Part shown: one piece after another, positions 22,643 to 36,100 of the stretch
How the letters are laid out: the number at the start of each line of letters is the position of its first letter
Position numbering within the stretch: position 1 is the stretch's first letter
Assembly (NCBI RefSeq): GCF_022539665.2
Contig: NC_081339.1
Location: forward strand, 4,210,517-4,274,516
DNA: 64,000 nt
DNA from: Daphnia carinata
Lineage: Eukaryota; Arthropoda; Branchiopoda; Diplostraca; Daphniidae
Direction: 5' to 3'
Translations under genes and position numbers: made by a program
Notes under the pieces: generated by a model
Told to the model about the DNA's origin: nothing
What the model saw: the letters and a program-made list of their open reading frames with translations, nothing else
The model's database searches: none

Positions 22643-25600
22643 GAAATAAATTAATTACTAAATTCACATTTAATTCAAATTAATGCATTACCTTCGAAAT
22701 AGCCTTCGGGCTCTAATTTGGGGACGAGCGGCTGTTGCGATTGGACATCCATCGATTCCCTTTGATCCTCTTCTAGGACGTCCATCAACATGACGGACGC
22801 TTCCGGCGCTGGATTGACTGATTGTACTGAGATGGGTAAGGCATGAGAATGTTGTTGTTGCTCTTGCTGGACAACAACAACCGAACTGCTGGTCGACGAT
22901 GACGAAGTGGACGCCGTAGCGACGACGGACGTCGTACCTGAAGTAGAAGCCGAGGACGAACAGGTCGGTGCAGACGACGAAGGATTATTGGCCGCCATAT
23001 TATTCCGGCGCTGGATGATTTTCTCTTCGATGAGCGCCCGGACCGAGACGGACGCCGTCAACAGCGGCGGAGTGTTGGGATCTTTCTTACTCTCGCCCGG
23101 TTTTTTCCCGCTTCCGCCGCCGCTTCCGCCTCCTCCTCCGCCCGAATTGCCATTGCTACCCCCTCCGCCGGATCCGTTTGCCGATCCGCTGGCTGCGCTA
23201 CACTCGGCCTCCTTCTTCAAGAACCCGCCGTGCAAACGCATGTGGCCGTTAAGGGCCGGCGTGTTCTTGAACCGCCTCTGACAAACGTTGCATTCGACCG
23301 GACGGCCGGAAACGCCTCCATTGGCCGCCGACGGGTCCCCTACAGGGGGGGCCGATGCATTGGACGCTGTCGTCGATTGACCCGACGCTTGATTCGGGTC
23401 GCCACTGTTGGCCGTCGAAGGCGGGGGAGACGTCCATTTGACCTTATTGTTGGCCTTCTTGGCTTTGGCCGTGGCCGGGCCGGAAGAGGCGTGATGCGAA
23501 GCCTGGGCGGGTTTGTGCTGGATGTGCTGTTGCTGCTCTTCCTGCATCAACCTGTGCTGCTCCTGCGTCTGCCGCATTATCTCCTGGATGAGTTCCAGCT
23601 GCTGCGTCGTCAGGCCGTCGTTATTGGCTGCGATGCTGGAATCCGGCGCAATCTTCTTCGAATTGCCATTATTCTTGGTAGCTCCCGACGCGGCCTTGCC
23701 ATTCGGAGCGTGTGGCATTTTCGATCCTTTCGCCTTCTTCGTTGATTTGACGACGACGACACCAGCAGACGCGGCCATCGACGGAGACGAGGCAATTTTG
23801 ACATTCGTTCCAGCACCGTCGACCTTGTTACTTGACTTGTCTGCTATTTTCACGCCGGCTGCATTTGTTCCAGGCTTCTTGGAGCCTCCCTTCGAAGGCG
23901 ACACGCTTTCGGCCGGTGCCGATGTCCAGGTGACCTGCGCTTGATGGCCGTCGACCTGATTCTCGGCCGGCAGGTAACGATCGCCGTTGGCCGTGCCGGC
24001 AGGGACGGGACCGTACTGCGCGGCGCACGAATCCAGCGAGATGATGGAATCGTGGCCGGACGTTGCGGCCGAACTGGTCACCCATCCGGCGAATTGCTGG
24101 CCGTTTTCCGGCGTCTGATTCACCTGGAAATGGCCACCGTTTGCGCCGCTGGATGCCGCCGAGCTGCCGTTGCTGCCCGGCGCCGGATAGTGCGTCGGTC
24201 CGGCCGTAGGCGTGGGCATCACAAGACCGGGCGATCCGCCGCTCAGTTCGCTGATAAAGAGGCCAGCATTGGACGACGCCGATGAGGCCGATCTCGAAGG
24301 CAACGAAGAAGCCAGTCCGGCCGTCGGACTCGTCGGCTGCTGGATCGTCCCGGCAAGGGCTAAGCTGCCCGGCGGCGCGTGGTGATTGTCCTGGTGTCGA
24401 CGCAACGATCGGGCATCGCAATAAGATTTGCCGCAGCCATCTGCCCGGCATTCGAATGGCTTCTTCTCTCGGTGCGTTATCAAATGTCCGTTCCTATTTT
24501 GTTTTTAATTGATTTAAAAAAATAGAATAAAAAAAAAGAAAAGAAAAGTGGGGTTTCATATTTCAAGAAAATGCGATTCGAATGGAAAGACTTACAAGTG
24601 ATCCTGGCGTTTGAAGGCTTTGCCGCACAACTGGCAGGAGAATCGGCGCTCGTCGCTGTGCGTCAGTTTGTGCTTGGCCAGCGCCGACGTGCTGGTAAAC
24701 ACTTTGCTGCACATCTGCGAAAATTTTGCATTTCATTATTTAAAACAGCTTCATGAATCAAAAAAACAAAAAAGAAAAGAAAATGAATTTCAAAATTTCA
24801 AATGAGCGCGAGAAAGAGCAATCCGTCTAAAAACGGAATAAGTCGAGCAAGAGAGAGAGAGAGAGAGAGGGGGAGGAGGAAAAATGAGTGGAATTCCGGA
24901 AGCCACTGTTTTTCAATACTTTTGTGGACGAATCACCAATAGTACACGAGGAGGAGGGGGAGAGATGTATGTGAACCATACAACATGGGAAAATGTCGTC
25001 GAGAATTCCGGAAATCCGGAAGAAAAAAATAAATCTTTAAAAATCCCAATCTCCCCCCCCCCCCCACCTCCTATTGTCTCAAATAAAGACGAACATTTCT
25101 AAATAGTCGATAGGAGAAAAAAAAAAAAAAAAACAAAAAAAAAGGTAAGCATGAAATTCCCGCGTGAAGAAACGCGTACGGGGCAAAGGAATGGTGGAAA
25201 TCAATCACAAAACATTTGGAGAATTCCGAACGCCGGATGGAAAGAAACAAAAAGTTCGGCTCCGGAACAGTCGGGTAGAAAAAAACCAAGAAAAGGCCGG
25301 GGTGGGTTAGGGAATGGGGGAGGGGTGGTGGATAGGCGACGGACGAAGTTCTTACTTTGTCACTTACTGAGCAGGGCTGCGGCGGTTGCGGCAGCGGCTG
25401 CTGCGGTTGCAGTTGTCGTGTCGAACCGCCTGAAGACGAAGGCGACGGCGTCGATGGAGGGGACGACAACAATCCACTGGCACTGGCAATCAGTTGGCCG
25501 TCTTCGGGACAGCAGCAGCTGCTGTTGCTATTACTACTACTACTACTGCTGCTACTGCTGCTACTGCTTATGCTGCTGCTGCTGCTCCGGCTATTGCCCG

Positions 25601-27128
25601 ACGAACCTCCACCACCGCCGCCCAGCAGCAGCTGTTTAGGAGACAACGGGAAATCGACTGTGCAACAATTTTGAACGTCCAATTCCAGCAGATCAGTGCC
25701 GCCACCTATTATTATGTCATTTAAATTGTAAGTTTTTGGAACGTTTTTGATGAATCAATGAAAACGTACTCGAATGGTGGAGGTTGGGATTGCCCAGCAG
25801 GACGTCCAGGTTGTTGCTGACGTCGTGTTGGTGGTGGTGATGATTCTGATGCAGGTGGCTGGCCTGTCCGCTAGCGCAACAACTAGCGGCCGCGGCGGCG
25901 GCGGCTTCGAAAAAAACGGACTCGTCCCAATCGTCACTGCCGCCACCGCACTCGCCTCCTCCTCCTGCGCCTCCTGCGCCGCTATTGTCACTTCCTTCTT
26001 CTCCGATCGTCTCCACTTTACATACTTCGACGCTCAAATCGGCCAGCCAATTGTTATTACTGCCATTGCTACTACACCGGCTGACATCCCCTACACCGGC
26101 CACCAGATGCCTCCTCTCTTCCCTGTTCAATTCCAATTTCCTTTTTTTTTTTTCATTTCAAAAAAAAAAAAAAAATTATTTCAATCGAAAAATCAAAAGA
26201 TAAATGGAAACCTTACGATGCGTGAGTGGCTGAATGGTCGCCATAGCAACCGACCAGTTGAAGAGCAGACGACTCCGTGGCAACAGGCGAGGACAGGAGT
26301 AATTCGGTAGGTAAAACAACGACGCCGTTGGTGGGCCCACCGCCGCCAGGTGATGCGTTAATGGCCTGCGACGCGCTGTGATTGTTGCTAGTGCTCGACG
26401 CTGAGGCGAACAGGGCGAATTCGGATGAAGGCGAAGGCGGTAGCAACATCGACAGGGGACGTCTGACAGCCAACGATGACGACAGTTCCGAAACGCTCTA
26501 CACATTTGAAAGAGTAGACAACAAAAACGGAAACGCATCAAATTAAATTCCAGCATGTCATGGACGAGTTTTAAATCAAATAAAAGACGAACACGGTGAG
26601 TGGAGAGATTAGCGAAACTTTTAGCGAAACTTTTAGCGAAAAAAGAAGAAAAAATCATTAATTTTAATCAGAGAGATTTATTTTTATTTTCAGGACGGCG
26701 TCATCTTCCGCTTTTTTTTTCACTGGAGAAAAAAAGAACAGACACTCGACTCTTTTTTTTTTTTTTTTTTTTTTATCGTCCTCCATTTTTCCTTGACATC
26801 CGTACTGGCATTATTGCGATATTACTCGGAAGTATGAACGGAAAAAAAAAAAAAAAAGGGAACGAGGAGGAGCTTAAAGTTTTCATGAATCATAAAAGTA
26901 ACGCCCGACCCTTAATCTCCTTTGTTTCCTTTCTTTTCAAAAACCCTTTTCTTCTTCTTTTTTTTTTTTTAATTGACACAAAAGAAGATAGACAGCCAAA
27001 ATAAAAATAACGCGCTTCTTTTTTTTTTTTTTTTTTTTTTAACACAACAATCATAAATTTGTTTGTTTTTTTTTAATAGTTTTTTTTTTTTTTTAAAGAA
27101 GGTTCATTACCGCATCGATCGCCGTCAT
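19573..27128 (-). CDS. TRERF1/ZNF541-type zinc finger, ELM2 and SANT protein
   Basis: This is a probable nuclear transcription regulator of the family that recruits histone deacetylase through ELM2-SANT. Exons in order are 27128-27111, 26497-26217, 26122-25770, 25705-25368, 24714-24596, 24493-22692, 22595-22372, 22303-20744, 20676-20533, 20453-20286, 20060-19954 and 19888-19573; total 5430 nt, 1809 residues, with all phases matching. Start is MTAIDA. C2H2 fingers: PCSMCSKVFTSTSALAKHK and FSCQLCGKAFKRQDHL (about 322-372), a CxxxxC finger at FECRADGCGKSY, VECNVCQRRFKNTPALNGHM (about 762-785), and YPCSVCHKVFDKVKSRSAHM (about 1693-1716). ELM2 lies around 1425-1500 (RVRVGKDHQCAALP) and SANT around 1527-1580 (KWTPEEMAVFHGALLQHGKD to QFYYLWKKV). 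Between are Ser-, Gln-, Gly- and His-rich linkers. The PALNGHMRLHGG finger plus ELM2-SANT is diagnostic of TRERF1/ZNF541/MIDEAS relatives; which ortholog is uncertain. Confidence 0.85.
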
Positions 27129-27190
27129 GGCGCATGGTAGGCTCCGGCGGCTCCGCTGATGGCGCTGTCCCGGCAGTGTCTACTACCCCA
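27129..27190 (-). other. 5' leader of the zinc-finger/ELM2-SANT gene
   Basis: The minus-strand sequence directly upstream of the start ATG (27128) is GC-richer than its surroundings and is preceded by a plausible acceptor TGACTGACAG at about 27191. This suggests that the start codon sits in an exon whose upstream partner is a noncoding exon further right. Confidence 0.45.
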
Positions 27191-30100
27191 CTGTCAGTCA
27201 AAATCCAAACCTCTTCTTTTGTACTTTTCTATATAAAATAAAATAAAAAAATAATAGAACAGTATTAGTTTTGAAATTCAATTGTTATCTTTAAAAAATA
27301 AATTGAAAGGAAAAAAAACGGGCCACACCATCGAGTCATGACGTAATGGCCGTGTAAACGTGTATCGTTGGTGGCTCGTCAATGTTTTTGCACAAAAACA
27401 AGGACCAAAAGAGCTGCTGGGCGCTAATCAAGCAAAACAAAAGGCAAGAACAAATGGACGTGATATTTTTTTGCTTCACTCTTTTTAGCTCCACCTTCTT
27501 CTTGATTGTTCGTTGCGTGTTCTGTTTTGGCTACGCTCTTTCACCGTTGTGTATTGATTAGCCCCCCGGAAAAAAAAAAAAAAGAAGAACGGTCGACTCA
27601 ACTGGCAGCCCCCAAAAACAAATAATAAAAACATGGGGCAGCGTACGCATATACAGAAAGAAAAAAGAAATCAATACCGTTGTACCACTTTACGTGAAAT
27701 TGTAATAACCGCACGTTATTGCCATAGTTTGCCTATTAAGCACTCGGTCGTTGATGAGCTACGCATTCAAACAATCGATCGTCTAACTCCCCCCCCCCCC
27801 CCCCCTTTTCTTAAATTCAGAAAAAGAAAATGAAAGACCAACAAAAGATGATCGTAATGTTTCATCGCTTTTAAAGCATGGGGCTCTGGCCTTTCTTTGT
27901 GTGTAATCATGGAGAATGGACGCCGAAAAGCGGCGTCCAAAGTGTCGGTGCGTGCCAATGCAGCGTGTCACGGCGGCTTTGAACAAGACAACAACAATAA
28001 AAAAAAAGAGGGGGTCCCAAATGAAAAATTATGATTTCAAAAAAAAAAAAAAAAAAAAAATTTTGTTTCAAAAAGTTTAATGACTTTCTGAAACGACCGA
28101 ACAAAAGATAGATACAAAAAAAAAAATGGTTTCCAAGATGGCGACTAATGTTCCAGGAAGCGCGCAAGCAAAGAAACATTTTTTTTTTTTTTCAAATTTA
28201 TTTTTAAAGTAAAAAATAATTTTGAAGCAAAGCCTCAAATCATTTTTTGTTTTCTACAAGAGAAAAACGCGTCTATTTTAAGAATGCCGTTTGCCCTCCC
28301 AACTCCCACTGTTACGACCGCTCTCTTAAATGATTTAACTTTGATATCGATCGTTAACTCGAATCGATTGTCAATAGTTTGAACAATAAGAATTTTCGTT
28401 TCGAAAAAAGAAAAAAACTTACTCATCTGATTGTAATGCCACGATATCAGAAAAAAAAAAGACATTGTGTGTGTGTGTGTGTGTGTGTGTGGAATGTCCT
28501 TAACGCGACCCTATACCTTTACGTGACGAGCCAACAAGGAAACAAAAAGGGAACAAACTGTTGACGAAAGAAAAAATATCGGGAATAATCCGGATTTGTC
28601 CGGAACTTGAAAACCCACAAAAAAGAAAGTGACGGCCATTCCAGGCAAAACTTTTTTTTTTTTTTTTGAGATGGAACATTTTCGAATCGATAAGAGAAAA
28701 ACAACAAAAGAATCCTCTCCACCCCGAAGAGATGAAAATAACAATATTATATGTAGAGGTCTCTTTATTTCTAATATATTATTTTTCTTCTTTTTTTTTT
28801 TGATGAAAATAAAAAGGAATGCGTGTTTTTGCCGCTCATCCATCACGCGGGATTTTTCCAGTATGGCGGGTCCTTGGCAGGCTCCTTATACCATTATGCG
28901 CGCTGAATAACACATAAACATTCAGAGTGTGTGTGTGTGTTTGTAAAGGAGACGAGTGCAGCAAAGAGGAAGGGATTCTAATTGGATCACAGTTCAAAAT
29001 CTAATTGGAAAAGATGCTATGAGAAACGACGCTGCAAAATATAAAGCGCAACGACATTTTATCTTCGTGCAAATTTAAATTTTTTTTTTTTTAAAGAAAA
29101 GTGACCCCCCCCCCCCCCCCCCAGAAATAGCTGATTTATACGAACTAGAAAAGATTAATCTCTCTTTTTCTTTTGGCTGTTTGTGTGTGTGTCTCTCTTT
29201 CTTTTTTTGAAAAAATGTTGAGGTTGCGGGAACGTTGCCAAACGTGACGCTTGTTTTTATACACTTCCGAAAATTTTTGACTTTTTGTTTTTCTCTTTTT
29301 TTTTTTCATTTTAGCGCCAAGGTAATAAGACAGCATTGCCAACTCTCCTTTTTTTATATCTCCTTCCAAATGCCCTTGCTCCGCTAACCCTCTAGAAAAA
29401 AAAAAAAAAATTCATTAAGCAAAAACCTTACACGCACTTTTCATTCGCCGTTCGAATTTGGCGCGCTCTCTACCGATATGCCAGGTTGCAAATAACAAAA
29501 AAAAATTGCCACCATGTTTCAAAATCAAACTGTCAAAACACGTCCCTTCCCTTTCCCACCCTCGTTTCAAGAAGACGTCCGCCATTTTTAAACGTCCCTT
29601 TCGCGTTCTGCATAGACGTCCGTTTCGAAAACGCACGACACAATCCTTTCATTTTCAGGACCCAATAAAAACAAAACAAGGAAATATAGTTCCGGTCCCT
29701 TTAACCTCCGCCGAGTTTGGCCCTTAAAAGACGAGAAAATGGCAACAATAAAAAAAAAAAAAAAAAAATAGAGAACCCAAAATGGATGGAATGGAACAAC
29801 AGTATGCTTGAGATGCGTGGGAGGAGGATGGAAGTAATAGGCGGTTCTATGTTCTTCTTCTTTTATGATCTCGTGTAACATTTTCGTTGTGTTGGCCCAC
29901 TTTTTTGTTTCGTATTTTTCTCTTTCAGAGTGCGTCCATGTTTTATTGAGCTCTCTTCTTTTTGGTTAGTCCATGTAAAACGATTGTTTTGCCCTTCTTC
30001 TCTTCGTTCTGCGTTGCGTGTTGCCCCTTTTTCATCATTTCTTTTCCCATTCCGTTCCGTATACCCACGCAAATGCGCGCACACACACACAAACACGTAC

Positions 30101-33100
30101 AAGACAAAAAAAAAAAAAAAAAGAAGAGAGAAAGAGAGAGAAATAGAATAAAACAAAACAAAACAAAAAATGAGCGCCAGAGTTTAAAATTAGAGTTTTG
30201 CTGGAACGGAGACAAGTTTTTTTTTTTTCTGTTCCATTGGATGATGACGACTCGACACGACATGGGACACGAACGATACCGACAGCGCCATCTTTTTCTA
30301 TCCACCGTGTCTCGCAACGTGTCTTCATTTGTTTGTTTTGTTTCTTTTTTAAAACAATTACTTGGCTAATTAATAGAAACTAACCGCAAAAATATGCAAT
30401 TCGATATCCAAATTTTTATAAACGTCAAAATTCAATGATTTCCCTAGGAAAAGTGGCCGGCATCAGTTCTGCCACCTGTCGGCGTGAATTGGCGTGATGA
30501 GTCAAAATCCAGAAGGGAAAAAAAACTCAATCTGAGAAGATTCTCTTTTACATCTTCACTTCCAGTCCAAAAGTAAAGAAGAAGAAGAAAAAAAAATCCT
30601 TCAGATGTCGTGAAGAAGAAAACACAGCGGGCAAAGAACGTGACGGATGCCGAGCAGATGCGAACGCCATTAAAATTGTTCCATTCCTCCCCTTCCCCAA
30701 AGAGTCGAATAAAAACACACGCAAGTAAAAAGAAAAGCGAGGAATTAGTTAGAAGAGGTGATTGCATTCAATTCTATTTTCAACACCCTTTTTTTTTTCT
30801 TTTTCTTTAAAGAGACTCTGCAACTTCCACAGAGACTCTTCCCAATCTTTATTCTCTCAGCTGTCAGCAGTCTACAACTTCCAGTTTTAAAAGAACAGGG
30901 GGGGTTGGAGATCTTTCCGTTTCAAACAATGTGCGTTTTTTTTTTTTTTTTTGAATTGCGGTTCTTTTCTTCCATTTTTTTTTTAAGAGTCAATCACGTA
31001 AGAAAACGGAAAAAATCCATCGGCGCTAGAATGATGGATGAATTGCGTGATTTCGTCTATTCCGTACCCATTTTCTTTTTTAAATAAATAAAAAAAATGG
31101 CTTTTATAACTCGAAATATCATCATTGAATCTAAAATGAATTAGGACGGGAAAAAATAAAAACACACACCCCCAAGAAGTTTCGGGTTCCCGACCGAGTA
31201 GGGCAGAAAAGAAAAGAAAAAAAAATAAATCCAAGCAAACGACAGTTTTCTCGTGATGGATCGTCGTCAAACATTCCCCCCCCATTCTTATCCTCTCTTC
31301 GTGGCCATAATCCCCACCCTCCCATGACACAAAAAATGTATCAAAGTTGATTGAATATACTCAACGACCTAATTCTTTTTTTTTTTTTGCTTCTCCTACT
31401 TTAAATGAATCGGGGGCAATTCTGTTTCGAGAAATATTCACGTTCAAAAACCGCAAATTGATGTCCGCTTGCGAAGACCAATTCCAAAGAATTTTCTTTT
31501 AAAGAGCAAAAATGCCGAACGCAAAAAATATAAAAAAAAAAACACGGACATAAAATTTAAAATAAAAAAAAAAATACTCTCGAACGGAAATAGAAAAGAC
31601 GGCCATCTTTTTCTAGTCTTTTCTCCCTCGCCTTTCTTTTCACTATTTCTCTTTGATCGTTTCGTTTATTCCCTACTTTTTTTTTTCTCTTTCGTTTTCT
31701 TGGCCTTCTTCTTCTTCTTCTTTTTCACTCCATTTATCTTTTTTTTTCTTCATCGTGCGGCTTCCTGCTGCTGCCGCCGCTGCTGCCGCCGCTTCGCGCA
31801 CGCGGCTCACGCGCGTGCGTGTGCGCGTGTATTTTTAGGGTGACGGCGGCGTCGTCGCCGTCGTTGGAGGTTCCAATTGTCTTTCGGAAAAAAAAAGAAG
31901 AGGCTGGGAGAAAAAAAAAAAACTTTTTTTTTGCTTTCTGACGTCAGCCAACACACACCAGAGGAAATGATGAACTAGTTACCTCCTCCTCCCACATTAA
32001 CTTGCGCTCGATATTCCCGCACGGGATGTGAATTTTTTGTTTTCCCCATTCAATAACGACGCATATATTGTTTGTATATATCTTTTTAATATTTAAAAAA
32101 AAAAAACATGAAAGGAATGCCTAGCGTCGGAATAATAAAAAAAAATGTGTACACGGAAATGAAAAGGTCCGTTCGCCCCTCCCTTTTCGAATGGCCTTTT
32201 GTTTCCGACAGAATTTCAATCCTAGTGGATCTCTTCACACATTTCCTCGTTTTGTCCTTTTTATTTTTATTGATTGATCAGTATAACTATTTTTCACCCC
32301 GCCTACTTCCGCACATCCGGTCCATCATATCGGAACCGCAAAAAAAAAAGAAAAAAAAAAGAAATGAATATCAACCGGGTGATGAAATTCCCCGTTTCCG
32401 TCTTCCGGCTCATCTTCAGAAATAAAGAATGTCACGCGGGTATTTCTTTTCAAACGATACGCGATAAGACAAAAAAAAATGGATAAACGAAATAGCCCCG
32501 AAAAAAAAAAAACTCTTGTGTAAAAACCACTACCCACATGGAGGTGGTGAGCTGTATACATGTGCTCGGCATGTACACGACGAGTATAAACAATTGATTG
32601 TAGGCGCCGTGAATCCACATTCCCGTTCAAATTGTGAAGAAAAGAGAACCTTCTTTTTACGTTGTTACATTCGAATGCTCCAACCACACCGTTCAAAATC
32701 GAAAGAGAAAAAAAAAAAGAGTGTAAATATCATCATCTGTTCTTTTCTTCTTTAAAAGGTGAGTGTGTGTATACCGTGTGGATACGGTGCACGATCAAAG
32801 ATGGACACTCACGTTCCTTTTTTTTTTCTTTTTCACTGGCCATAATAGAAAAAAAACTGGTTCTGTTCCGTCCGTGTTTGTTTACACAAACCCGAAGACG
32901 AGGAGGAGGAGGAGCAAAAAAAAAAAAAAGGTTGGCGGACTAGTATACACACACACTAATGTACGCAACAAAACGCGGGAATCCGGAAGGAGGGCACAGG
33001 GTGGGAGTCGTGTGAACAACAACAAACCATCACCTCTGCTCACGCAATCTCGTTCAAAAATCTACACGCCTCCCCCCTCCCCCCTGTTTTACTTTCCAAT

Positions 33101-36100
33101 AATTTTTTTTTTTTCGAATTAAAAAGAATTTTGATGGCTGCTGTTTGTTTGATTCGATTTTAATGGAAGGTGGACGTCAGACGCATTTGGGCATATCGAT
33201 CATGTTTAGATTAGTACATTAGTGGTGTGTACAGTACGTAGGAAACATGGCGACCAAGGTCTCACCGGTGTAATTATGCAAATCACGATCGATTACGGAA
33301 ATGGAAGGGAAAATTTTTATTCCAAAACGGGCAGATCATTCGAACGCTTTCATTCAATTACACCAACATGAAAAACTACCCTGTTTTTTTTTTTCATTTA
33401 TATTTAAAATAAACGCAATCCCATTTTAAAAATATAAGAGATAAATTAGGGCCGCCCCGCCGACTTCAAACGACAATTTCCTTCACATCCCTGCCTCTTT
33501 TTTCGTAGTTTTACCACAAACTATTGTGTAGGGGAGAAAGAGATGAATGGGACGCGTGATTGTATAGACGCCTGAGGCGTCGTGAAAGCCTCTCCCCCCC
33601 CCCCCATAACCCAAGATTGCCAAAACTCACGCCTGTTCAATCAAAGACCACCCGGAAATCAAAAGACCTTACCCATTGATTTATTTATTTTTTTTTTTTT
33701 TGCAAACTTCTTCAATCCCGCAGATACAAATTTCTGCGAGGTTGACCAGATGATAAACTAATCAACATAACCACACCCTTCAATTCGACTAATGCTTGTT
33801 TCGCAATGACCTTTCTCCGGCATTTGAAAACGTCGCTTCAGAATGACTGTCATTCAAAAAAAAAAAAAAGAAAAGAAGAAAAACAACAACAAAAAACACC
33901 ATGACATAATATTGGCCAACCCTTTGGACAGCCATGCCAATAAAACGGGAAGCCAGCAAACATTTTGGGCTATGACGTCATGGCCATTATTTTCGTTTTT
34001 CAATTAAAGACGGGAGACCTTCATCTCTAAAAAAAAAAAAAAAAAGGGCAAAAATTCCCCCTCTTTAAAAAAAAATCTATTCTACCACCAATAAATCTTT
34101 TAATCGCCTATTATTAAACGATGTCTTTTGAAAGGAAACTCTGAGGAGAAATTGCAGACAACAATTCGTCTTATTCGGATGAAACAAATAAATCAGTCGG
34201 CCATAGTTTTTGTATCTCGAAATGGACGAATCTCGTTCAACTCGTTAAACAGGAAAAAAAAACGTGATTGCGATTGCACGCAAAGTTGAACACGCGAAAA
34301 AAGCTTTTTTTTTTTGAGGTGGAAAGTTGGAATTTAAGAAATAAAAAATTTGATTGTTGGTTCGATACACTTCTTGATTGGAATGTACCCAATCTGACAC
34401 GAGTTGTAATAAGATCGATCAATCTCGAGGCGGGTGCTAATCACTTAAACGCTCCTGTCCCCCCCATAAAAAAAAAACCTTTCATTTTTTAAATATTAAA
34501 AAAAGGGGCAACATTAAAGAAAAGAAAAATTGGGCGTTCAATTTATTTCCCTCGACGTCACGCTTCATGACTCAAAAAGAATAATTGTGTGATTAGATTT
34601 CACGATAGATTTATGGGTCTCGGATGCTAATCTTGGACGGCCCTCTTTTTCTCCAACCCAATCTCCTACCCAACTAAAGAAGAAAAAAAAAAGCTCCTCG
34701 TAAATTCAACTCAAAACAACACAAATAATAATAAAGATTACGGCGCACATACTCGCATCGACTCCATCTCCCTCTTCATTTTTTTTGTTTCCAAAAGTAA
34801 AAAAAAAAAAACTGATTGTAACAAACCTTATATATATTATTATTATTATATTATAGCTCCCACAACATTTTACCATTAAAAGACGCCCAAAGTCGTAAAC
34901 CCCCCTGCGGCGAAGTTCTTTTCTCTCTCATGTCAGTTTTGGAACCATGATGAAGTTGATATCAACCATTTTCTCTCTCTCTCAATTTTCTTTATAAAAC
35001 AAAAAAAAAAAATATTTTACGATTTAAAAGAAATAACAGGCAAACTCGTATGTTGAGGCATTCATCAATAAATCAATAAGACCTCCCTCTCTTCTTTTTT
35101 TTATCGCTATCCAATTTTTCTTTTCTTTTCTTTTTTTTTTTAAGGAAAAAGAAGGTCATTTTAAAATGGATGTTGTACTAAAAACAGGTTTTTTTTTTCT
35201 TTTTAAAAAGGGGGTTACATCCACTTCGGACTTCCCCGGGAGTTTTAAAAAAAGGAAAGTAATAGATAGTCCACTCTCATTAAATTCTTCCGCACCAGCG
35301 TTTGTATGTGCCACACACACACACACACACACACATTGTAACCTCGTCTCGCTAGGGCCCAATTTTCTAATTAAATTTCTCTACTACTATCATCAATATG
35401 AGAAGCCTATACAATGTGCAACAATCCGAACTGCAATATTTCATTATCCGACTGACGGCATATTTTTGAAATGAAGAGTGAGGTGGAATGAAGAGCGCCG
35501 TTCATTTTTGAAAGTGAATGAAGTTGTTGTTTTCAAAAACTCTGATGAAAAATAAACGACGTCACGAGAAAAACGCATATTCGATTACCTAGGCACGATA
35601 ACCGTGAACTTTAACCCGCAGATATCAACCCTGCCATTGATGATGAACAACAAACAAATCACGAAAGAAAATAACAAATGACGACGACCCTGACGTCTTC
35701 GCAAAGGGTGTGACTCTCATTTTGTTTCGGGTGAACTTTCAACTTTTTCACGATTAGAAAAGGATCGTCCACATTTTCCTCGAGACATTCAAATGAAATT
35801 TGATTTTCTCCCAAAAAATAATTTCAATACGAAACGTCCTTGAATCAACGATCGCATCTCTCGTTCAATTCCAATATGCCAGTCGTTAAAAATGATTTTT
35901 TTAAAAATCAGATAAAACAACATTTTAAATGTGTTCAAAGAAAAAATTGAGTTTAAAAACAGGGTCAATTCAAAAGTATTGATCGCAGTCAATGGAACTT
36001 TGTGTAAACACGGAGCCTTCAACGCCACCAGCTGATAGGAACAACACAAAACCCCTCCCCTCCCTTAAAGAAAAGGTAAACAATTTTTTTGTTTTGTTTT

